Of a DNA stretch of 64,000 bases, positions 57,061 through 64,000 are shown piece by piece (the stretch's first letter is position 1; each line of letters begins with the position of its first letter). Origin of the DNA: Artemia franciscana. Taxonomy: Eukaryota > Arthropoda > Branchiopoda > Anostraca > Artemiidae. The notes under the pieces are model-generated. The model was not told the DNA's origin. It did no database searches and saw nothing but the letters and a program-made list of their open reading frames with translations. The translations under genes were made by a program, and so were the position numbers. The stretch covers positions 922,552 through 986,551 of the forward strand of contig NW_027062662.1 of assembly GCF_032884065.1 (NCBI RefSeq), given 5' to 3'.

Positions 57061-58887
57061 CTTACGAGTTAAGAAGGAAACATGTTTGAGAAGGAAGCAT
57101 GATAAGAACACAATATGCATAACAATTGTAGCAAACATATTTTGCATGGAACTCCCTATATTTTACCCCCCCCCCTTAATGTGTAAATATACAGTCGAAA
57201 TTATATATTTCCCCTCTATTCTCCCAATGCGTCTCTCTTGTTTCATACCTTGTACTTATTAATTGCATTAACTGTTTAAAAGAAGAACCGGAAAACAAGA
57301 AATGGGTGACAGAATGCATTGGTTTTATATAATTTGGACTATATATTTGCTTTTTAGGGGAAGGTGGGTTGGCGGTAAAGTATAGGGGGGATCCATGCAA
57401 AAGGTGTTAGCTACAGCTATTGTGCGTATTATGAAACGTTTTCTTAACAAGTTTCCTTCTCTAGGCTTATACCCCTAAGCTGTAACTATTGCTGACAAAA
57501 TTGGAATTCCCTAAGAAGCAAAGTCATGTGGATGTAACTGTTCCAGTCATCTATGCAGTCAGCACAGTAAAGGGAAAATATTTTTACACTGTGACAGTCA
57601 TCAATGAGGATTTTAAATTCATGAACTTAGCTATTAACTTTTAATTAGTTCCAATGTCCTTTGGAACTAATTAAAAGGCCGCCTTTTCAAATGCGCAATT
57701 TAAATACGTATTTCCATGAATTTGATGAGCAGGACATTCGAAGAATCTATGTCAAAAGATAAGGATAAAAATTGTAACTGAAATGTATGAAAAAATTCCT
57801 AATTATAAAGAACGGTATCGATAATTCAAAAGGGCAAGGTAATCATTTTTGATATTATTCTAAAGCTCTTAGCTCTTGGCTCTTGGCTCTTCCGACCTCG
57901 TCACTAGTGCCATATGAGCTCTTAGCTCTTGTTTAAAAAGGAGAGAAGTGTGATAAGAGGGAAGGGTATTTATTTATTTAGTATTTAATATTAATTATTT
58001 TGTTTTTTTACCCCCCCCCTCCCAAGGATTTTTTTCTTTCTTCAAAATCATTTGAAGAAATGATTTGGCAGATTCATGGTGGTTAGAATTGCGGCCACAG
58101 TCAGGACTCTTTTGTCTTAAGAGTGGCCGTTAATGGTAAATTCTTTGTTTAATTTATATGTTTTGGATGAAAATAAAAAATATCTATCTATCTATCTAAA
58201 AAAGGGTGTTAGAAAAGGAACAGAGAGGAAAAAAATTACCAGCCAATATATGAAGTACGAAGGGTCCAGTTTTTATATTTTTTCGAATGATTTCTAAGCC
58301 TATTTTTGTTCTCACTGTAGAGTAGATGGTTTCCCCTGAATATTCGCCTTTTTATTTATAATTAAGTATAGCCACTGTGGTCTTGAAACAAGTGAAGATT
58401 TCGGATGCAAGAATCCCTAGCCCCGATGCCTTTTATGCATCACAAGCCTGTGTGTTTGAAACAAAAAGGGTATTTTTATTTCTAAAAGCAGTTAAGATGT
58501 TCCTAAAAGACCTTCTAGGGGTTAAAACAAGAGACTACTTTCATTAACTCTTTTTTTTATCTCCTCCATGAAATCTAACAAATACAGAATTGACAAGCTG
58601 TTACGGTTTGGCATTGCTCGAGAACTCTTTTAATGGCTTATAGTATGCTTCTAGTATCACATCAATTTTTTTATTACTTCCTATTACCATTTTACCAACC
58701 CCTCTCAATAGGTACACCTATCCCTCTCCCTATATTTTTCTGATCATTTCCGGCCCCTTCCTGTGCCAAATTAAGACGTTATAGTAGAGAAAATCAAATA
58801 TGATCGTATGGAATTGTTCACTGAAGACTCCCAAAATTTTATTGGTCTTGCAATGTTTGGAATAACTGAGACTCAACTCTTAGGGAA
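57061..58887. other. AT-rich region with one exon-like frame and a perfect hairpin
   Basis: An open plus-strand stretch at 57486-57644 reads LLTKLEFPKKQSHVDVTVPV, then GKYFYTVTVINEDFK and a stop; a stop precedes it and no good acceptor restores it. A perfect 14-bp-stem hairpin (TTAATTAGTTCCAA, 6-base loop, complement) lies at 57641-57674 overlapping that stop. GAGCTCTTAGCTCTT-type repeats occur near 57870-57930 and (TATC)n near 58180. Confidence 0.35.
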
Positions 58888-59061
58888 AAAGGCTCCAATT
58901 ATGCAGTTTTGGGTAAAAAAGTCGAAGAAAAGAAGGATTGAAAGAATTAACAGATTGTGGTGAAAATATAATCCCTAAACTTGTAAAAATCCCTAAACTT
59001 CTAATTTACCATCTTTCTTCTTCAAAGTAGCTAAAGAGATGAAGTTCTCGTCTATTTTAAG
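58888..59061 (+). repeat. Direct repeat, left copy (about 175 bp)
   Basis: GGCTCCAATTATGCAGTTTT through AGATTGTGG, CCCTAAACTTGTAA and TTAAGATAA matches 60896-61066 with moderate divergence. The palindrome at 59062 starts where this copy stops. Confidence 0.7.
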
Positions 59062-59541
59062 ATAATATGAAAAAAACTTCGTTTTCTTAAAGAGTTAAAG
59101 AGGCTGCGTCCCAAAGTCGAACCTTAAAACGTACAGGAATTAGGAGAGGCAGTTGGGGGGCTGCCGCCCCCCAAACCCCCCGCTTTTAAAGACTTGTACA
59201 GGTTTTTTGTTGTGGGGGGGACTTCATTGTTACTAATTACTAGTTTCGGCGCAAAGGTTCTCCTGTCCTCTTGTGTTTAACATTTTTCGAAGTTATTCCA
59301 TTATTCATTCATTTCAATTTTTTGTTAATTAAAAGAGGGCCTTTCCGAAGCCAAGAGCGGGGGGTTAGGGGGGCGGCAGCCCCCCACAACAAAAAACCTG
59401 TACAAAAGAGTTTTTAAAAGCGGGGGGTTTTGGGGGTGGCAGCCCCCCTACTGCCTCTCCTAATTCCTGTACGTTTTAAGGTTCGACTTTGGGACGCAGC
59501 CTCTTTAACTCTTTAAGAAAACGAAGTTTTTTTCATATTAT
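59062..59541. mobile_element. GC-rich palindromic element with about 160-bp inverted arms
   Basis: Left arm 59062 to about 59220, right arm about 59380-59541. Shared blocks are ATATGAAAAAAACTTCGTTT, TTAAAGAGTTAAAGAGGCTG, CGTCCCAAAGTCGAACCTTA, CGTACAGGAATTAGGAGAGG and GGGGGGCTGCCGCCCCCC. Each G/C block is itself a hairpin. No coding capacity, so a non-autonomous DNA element is likely. Confidence 0.75.
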
Positions 59542-59574
59542 TTCTGTACGTTTTTCTACAATCCATGGTGGATG

Positions 59575-60035
59575 TAATTTAATAATTCCTGTACTCCTCG
59601 TACAGGAATTAGGAGAGGAAGTTGGGTGGCTGCCGCCCCCCAACCCCCCCGCTTTTAAATCATTGTATAAAAAAGAAAAAAAATAGATAGAATGACCGAA
59701 ATGTTTCTTTTTTTCTGGAATGGAGCTGGATTTTTATGATGCTTGCAGTCATTCTCGCCGTGCCGAGCTGATTATTTTGATGTACTTGAATGTTGATATT
59801 CGTAACTTTTAAGAATTTCAAAAATTAACATGGGCTCTTATGGGGAAATGGGTTTTTCTAAGCTAGAAAATTGGGGGGTTAAGATTTCCCAAAGAAACTT
59901 TCCAGGAAAATTACTCGGAGAATTCCGCGTCGAATGAGTCTTCGTAAACCCTTCGTACATTCCTGTACGTTTTAAGGTTCGACTTTGGGACGCAGCCTCT
60001 TTAACTCTTTAAGAAAACGAAGTTTTTTCATATTT
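59575..60035. repeat. Partial second copy of the GC-rich element with an insert
   Basis: CGTACAGGAATTAGGAGAGG, GGCTGCCGCCCCCCAAC and CGCTTTTAAA (59600-59660) and the far arm TACGTTTTAAGGTTCGACTT through AACGAAGTTTTTTCATATT (59957-60035) flank a 300-bp stretch containing TTAACATGGGCTCTTATGG and CTCGGAGAATTCCGCGTCGA. Confidence 0.6.
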
Positions 60036-60048
60036 TGTGAAAAAAAAC

Positions 60049-60121
60049 CGCCCGATAGGGGATTTGAACCCTTGACCCGAGGATTAAAAGTCCCACGCTC
60101 TACCGACTGAGCTAACCACCT
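60049..60121 (-). tRNA. tRNA-Lys(UUU)-like sequence, probably a pseudogene
   Basis: The minus strand reads TTAGCTCAGTCGGTAGAGC (D arm and A-box), an anticodon loop CTTTTAA (UUU), GGGTC and a T arm GGGTTCAAATCCCC, with the 3' side ATCGGGCG and then an uninterrupted T8 run that would serve as a Pol III terminator. The length is 73 nt. The 5' acceptor strand (AGGTGGT) pairs poorly with ATCGGGC, and the anticodon and T stems each have a mismatch. I therefore favour a damaged gene or retro-copy. A-box and B-box remain good. Confidence 0.6.
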
Positions 60122-60139
60122 GCATGTGCGTAAATATAA

Positions 60140-60665
60140 CTTTTAAAAATTTCAAATTAACATGGGCTCTTATGGAGAAATGGGTTAATTAAGTGGCTAA
60201 TGCGTGGTTTCTGGAAAACAGGGAAGGAGTTATCGGATCGAGCTGAAATTTCGCGGACAAGCTCCTGGGCCGTAGGGGACCTTAACTTGTGAATTTCAGC
60301 CCGATCGGACAACGTTAAAGTGGGGTGGGGTGGGGTTGGGGGGGGTCGAAACTTTCGGGGGGTTAAGATTTTCCTACGAAACTTTCAAGGAAACGTACTC
60401 GGAGAATTCCGCATCGAATGAGTCTTCGTACACCCAGATCCGAATTCGGCTGTGACCTCTAGGCGTGGCAGAAAAAAAGAACATGAAAATTAAGTGGCTA
60501 TGCGTGGTTTCTGGAAAACAGGGAAGGAGTTATCGGATCGAGCTGAAATTTCGCGGATAAGCTCGTGGGCCCTAGGGGACCTTAACTTGTGAATTTCAGC
60601 CCGATCGGACAACGTTAAAGGGGGCTGGGGTTGGTGGGTTGAAACTTTCGGCCAGATTTTCCCCA
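60140..60665 (+). repeat. Direct repeats with CGGATCGAGCTGAAATTTCG units
   Basis: The unit GCGTGGTTTCTGGAAAACAG, GGAAGGAGTTATCGGATCGA, GCTGAAATTTCGCGGA and GGGGACCTTAACTTGTGAAT occurs at about 60207-60345 and 60496-60630. Between them is AACTTTCAAGGAAAC with TACTCGGAGAATTCCGC, also present near 59895. The GGATC, ATGAAATTTG and G-run plan recalls the satellite at 55.4 kb. Confidence 0.7.
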
Positions 60666-60895
60666 TGAAGGAAAAGTCGGAGGGGGATGAAATTTGGCAG
60701 GTTTCTTAGTTGGAGCTCGGGCTACGAAATGCATCCCTTCCCATCCCTCTGCGACTACTGGAACCGAAGATCGCTTAACATTGTCGTGGTTCGCCTCTTT
60801 ATAGAGGCACGAGTGTGCCTCCTTGATAAATCAGCAAGGAAAGGAAAAATGAAAAATTCTACTCTTAAACTGAGATTCAACTAAAAGTAAAAAAA

Positions 60896-61066
60896 AGGCT
60901 CCAATTATGCAGTTTTGGTAATAGCAGGTGGATTTGAAAAAAAGAAATGAAGGAATGAAGGAATTAATAGATTGTGGAGAAAATACAGTCCCTAAACTTG
61001 TAATTTACCTGTTTACTTCTTTAAAGTGGCTAAAGAGATTAAGTTCTCTTCTATCTTAAGATAAAT
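60896..61066 (+). repeat. Direct repeat, right copy
   Basis: Matches 58888-59061. TTAAGATAA continues here as AATCAGCAAGGAAAGGAAAA, a phrase also found at about 60825-60850. Confidence 0.7.
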
Positions 61067-61284
61067 CAGCAAGGAAAGGAAAAATGAAAGAAATTGAAAA
61101 TTTTGAAAAAAATGATGAAAAATCAGCGAAAATAAGTCAAGTGTGGAAACAGCTTAAGAAGATGTAGGTTTCCTTTGATGGTTTAGTTATCTTTGGGATG
61201 AATAGTAGTTATTGGCGTATTAGTAGCTGTACTGCTACAGGTAAGTAGTAAATGCGCTCTGAGACCGTACTGGCTACGCATGAC

Positions 61285-61620
61285 GTACGAAATCAAGAAA
61301 GGAAATAATAAATGAAAAGAGAAAAAATAAAATTGATGAAAAACGAGGATTTTGTCAGCCAGTGTCTGACAAACTCCTCCTTGAGTGTCTTTTCTCCTCT
61401 CGCATAGTTCAGTTCAGAAGGTTACATTTTACTTTTTTTCCCTTTTTTCGGTTTTTCTTTTTGAGCACTGAGGACGACTTGGCAGAAGTCCTTTTCGAAG
61501 TATTTGCTTGATTTTCGTCTTTCATATTTTGCTACTGGCTGAGAAAATCTTCATTTTTTCACCTATTTGATTTTTTCTCTTTTCATTTATTATTTCCTTT
61601 CTTGATTTCGTAGGTAAGCA
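61285..61620. repeat. Inverted repeat with a CTGA-stem-CGAA motif inside
   Basis: ACGAAATCAAGAAAGGAAAT, AATAAATGAAAAGAGAAAAA (61288-61330) pairs with its complement at about 61570-61615. Inside, at about 61468-61500, lies CTGAGGACGACTT, GGCAG, AAGTCC and TTTTCGAAG. Confidence 0.55.
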
Positions 61621-61726
61621 GTAGTAGCAGAAGATGTATTTATCTTATGTAGTTAATGTTAAATTTATGTTTTAAAGACTAATTGCCTTAATTTAACTCG
61701 TATGTTTTTTGTTTATTTTTTCATAG

Positions 61727-61983
61727 TTCAACGTGATAACACTAACAAAATGCGGTATGGCCTTAAAGACCTTCATAATTTCAAATCAGCAAAAGAAATC
61801 AAATTGGGATTTTTATGCATGAATACACATAAGAAGGGTCTACAAGGGAAAAAAATGTTGTTAATCTGTTGTCCTTGGAACTTTAACAACTTAAAAAGAG
61901 TCGTTTGCTCCGAGATAGTTCGGATGGAACCGTCTCTAGTGTTTCAAACTGATTCACTGCATTCAGTTATAAGGGCTCTTTAA
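61727..61983 (+). CDS. Possible terminal exon, unrecognised
   Basis: After the acceptor-like ttttttcatag the frame (phase 2) reads VQRDNTNKMRYGLKDLHNFK, then LGFLCMNTHKKGLQGKKM and VVCSEIVRMEPSLVFQTDSL to TAA. The composition is protein-like, but no family is recognised and no partner exon was found. It could equally be chance in AT-rich DNA. Confidence 0.25.
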
Positions 61984-61999
61984 AGTTTACCAAACGGTG

Positions 62000-62900
62000 T
62001 TAACCTATTAAAAGTCTGCTTGTTTGTCTATTTTCAAACAAGTCCTACTACAACAAGTACTACTACTACAAGAAACTAGAACAAGTCCTGAGCAAGGGGA
62101 AAAAAGTGGTATAACAAAAAAGATACAAAACGAGGGTCATTTTAAGGGATGAAAAACGGGGATAGCCATGAAAGAAGCCTTAAAAGTACCGAAAAGAGAT
62201 TGGAGGATCAGGAAGGACTTAAGGAACTCCGTACCAACAAAATAAAGCACAAAACAGCTTAAATAAACATATCGAACGATAAGTTTCAAATAAGACAGCT
62301 TTGAAATAGACAAAGAAAGTATCGACAAGCCAAAGCATGTCGGTAAATATACGTTTCATAAGTAAATATGGCAAACCATACATTTCGAACTAAGCTACCT
62401 TCAGAATATTATGAAACCTATCGAACAAACGATATCGATTCAACCCCAAAACTAAACAAGCCAAATCACAGATTTCAAAAAACTCACATTCGAAATGCCA
62501 AGAAAGTTACCAAAAATCCATGGAACTATCAAACTAAAAATAACGGGTAAAAATTACAAATAAAACACCTTCAAAATACATAACGAAAACACTTAACCAT
62601 CGAACAGCAATTGGAACTGAAACCAACAAACAGCAAATTAAACATTGCAAACCATATCTTTCATTCAGATTTGCAAACACCCTCTTGCCAACTTATTATC
62701 ATCATACTATTTAAAGGACATCGTTTTTGTAATTTCAAGCAATTTTTACCCAAGTCCCCATCCCAGTGGAAGAGACTGCAACTCTGGCCAACGACAATTC
62801 AGTCTGAATGTACTGTCTCACATTACACCCTACCCGGATCTCCAGTGATGGTATATTTACTTATCAATTCGTGAATATTCCGTCTTTCCCTCTTCATTTT
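62000..62900. other. No clear gene; AT-rich
   Basis: Open frames over 62611-62874 overlap in two registers, and neither is convincing. VEETATLANDNSV and QLWPTTIQSECTVSHYTLPG are readable near 62765-62840. Confidence 0.3.
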
Positions 62901-62903
62901 CAG

Positions 62904-62987
62904 CTTCCAGAAGAATTGACATCTAGCACAACAAAATGTTTAAAACTTGTTATGACGAAACTCAACCCTGTCACTTCTTTACAGTAA
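62904..62987 (+). CDS. Possible short terminal exon, unrecognised
   Basis: Acceptor tcttcattttcag is followed by 27 codons and a stop: LPEELTSSTTKCLKLVMTKL then NPVTSLQ. The pyrimidine tract is good. Reading on from a putative donor near 62851 would keep phase 0, but this is a guess. Confidence 0.25.
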   Translation, partial: LPEELTSSTTKCLKLVMTKLNPVTSLQ

Positions 62988-63101
62988 ACGCGACACGAGA
63001 AAAAACTAATCCAGGGTAATGAGACATCTCTACTGGCTAATTCCTAGTTCTCTCCTCCATCCTTCGAAACATAAACATCGAAAAATTTGAATTATTTGCA
63101 G

Positions 63102-63323
63102 CTTTGGATGCACCATTGCACATTCAGAATATTAATTTTGAAAAAAAAGGATACCTTCTCTGGAATATCCAACAAAGGTAAAAGGAATAGTGGATCCTTA
63201 CTTGTCATATTGGCAAATGGATTGAGTGAGGAGATTTTTAGTCAACCGGATGCAGCTTCTCCCAAGAAATTAAAAATTGAACTGTTACAAGATTCACGAG
63301 GGACAAACAACACCATCAATTGA
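63102..63323 (+). CDS. Possible terminal exon or pseudoexon, unrecognised
   Basis: After ttatttgcag two frames meet at an A8 run: LDAPLHIQNINFEKK before it and DTFSGISNKGKRNSGSLLVI, LANGLSEEIFSQPDAASPKK after it, ending NNTIN and TGA. Either a chance open frame or a host exon with a one-base slip. No domain recognised. Confidence 0.25.
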   Translation, partial: LWMHHCTFRILILKKKDTFSGISNKGKRNSGSLLVILANGLSEEIFSQPDAASPKKLKIELLQDSRGTNNTIN

Positions 63324-63367
63324 TTTGAGACACAAAGCATACTAATCCCTTGGACACAATATAAATT

Positions 63368-64000
63368 TTTTCAAACAGTTCGTGGTAACGAACTGTAGTA
63401 AGGAGCGACCCGGCTCAATAGTATACGAAACTCGAAAAAACGGAATTTCGATGCTAAAAGATATATCAAAAGAATCGGAATTTTATGCTGATTTTAAATA
63501 TATAAGTTTCATCAAATTTAGTCTTTGTCATCAAAAGTTACGAGCCTGAGAAAATTTGCCTTATTTTGGAAAATAGGGGGAAACACCCCCTAAAATTCAT
63601 AGGATCTTAACGAAAATCACACCATCGCATTCAGCGTATCAGAGAACCCTGTAGCAAAAATTTCAAGCTCTTGTCTACAAAAATGTGGAATTTCGTAATT
63701 TTTGCCAGAAGGCAGATTACGGGTGCGTGTTTTTTTTTTTCCAGGGGGTCATCGTATCGACCAAGTGGTCCTAGAGTGTTGCAAGAGGGCTCATTCTAAC
63801 GGAAATAAAAAGTCCTAGTTTCCTTTTTAAGTGACCAAAAAATTGGAGGGCACCTAGGCCCCCTCCCACACTCATTTTTTTCCCAAAGTCAACAACTCAA
63901 AATTTTGAGATAGCCATTTTGTTCCGCATAGTCGAAAACCATAATAACTATGTCTTTGGGGATGACTTACCCCCCACAGTCCCTGGGGGAAGGGCTGCAA
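63368..64000 (-). repeat. F1 repeat element at the right edge, minus orientation, cut by the window
   Basis: A perfect hairpin CAGTTCGTGGTAACGAACTG at 63376-63395 is followed by GAGCGACCCGGCTCAATAGT and the F1 body in reverse order, including GGGGGAAACACCCCC and the shared core. It runs off the end of the window. Confidence 0.85.

Overview
This is an AT-rich, intron-rich, repeat-dominated animal nuclear sequence. Metazoan-type genes (a mitochondrial Era GTPase split by multi-kilobase introns and a THAP plus C2H2 zinc-finger gene), several LINE lineages, foldback elements and long (TA)n tracts point to a large invertebrate genome. An arthropod, perhaps a crustacean, is my best guess, but the sequence alone does not settle it.

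Host genes. (1) ERAL1 on the minus strand: I could join three coding exons by splice signals and phase: 27489-27184 (transit peptide, P-loop), 22120-21996 (switch region, DTPG) and 3190-3016 (NKxD region). Intron 1 is about 5.1 kb and intron 2 about 18.8 kb. The C-terminal KH-domain exons were not found and probably lie left of the window. (2) A THAP-domain exon (30556-30870) and a two-finger C2H2 exon (40390-40851) on the plus strand, joined in phase across a 9.5-kb intron. This gene is divergent from ERAL1. (3) A convincing but unrecognised last exon on the minus strand (50606-50445). (4) Weak exon-like stretches at 57486-57644, 61727-61983, 62904-62987 and 63102-63323.

Repeats. Most of 1-29.9 kb is built from two related families. 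F1 ends in the hairpin CAGTTCGT-ggta-ACGAACTG and often carries a 130-bp foldback at its other end. F2 is a tandem array of units of roughly 330 bp, preceded by degenerate GTA-rich modules and ending in GGCAGCGC-tatt-GCGCTGCC. F1 and F2 share a homologous core. A 5.86-kb segment of this material in ERAL1 intron 2 is directly duplicated in tandem (3460-9320 and 9321-15187) at about 99% identity by eye. LINE remnants lie at 17.6-19.4, 31.8-32.4, 34.1-34.5, 39.6-39.9 and 48.2-48.6 kb. An LTR-retrotransposon fossil with an internal minisatellite lies at about 34.7-36.7 kb.

Most notable object. At about 51.25-55.39 kb sits a nearly full-length CR1/L2/Jockey-type LINE. Its ORF2 has an APE endonuclease and a reverse transcriptase. 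Its ORF1 begins with a recognisable PWWP domain, a chromatin reader that I do not know from any LINE ORF1. A satellite of units of about 290 bp follows directly (55.4-57.06 kb), and an 8-4-8 hairpin lies at the junction. The right end (58.9-61.6 kb) is a patchwork of GC-rich palindromes, a tRNA-Lys-like sequence and duplicated modules. The window closes inside another F1 copy.
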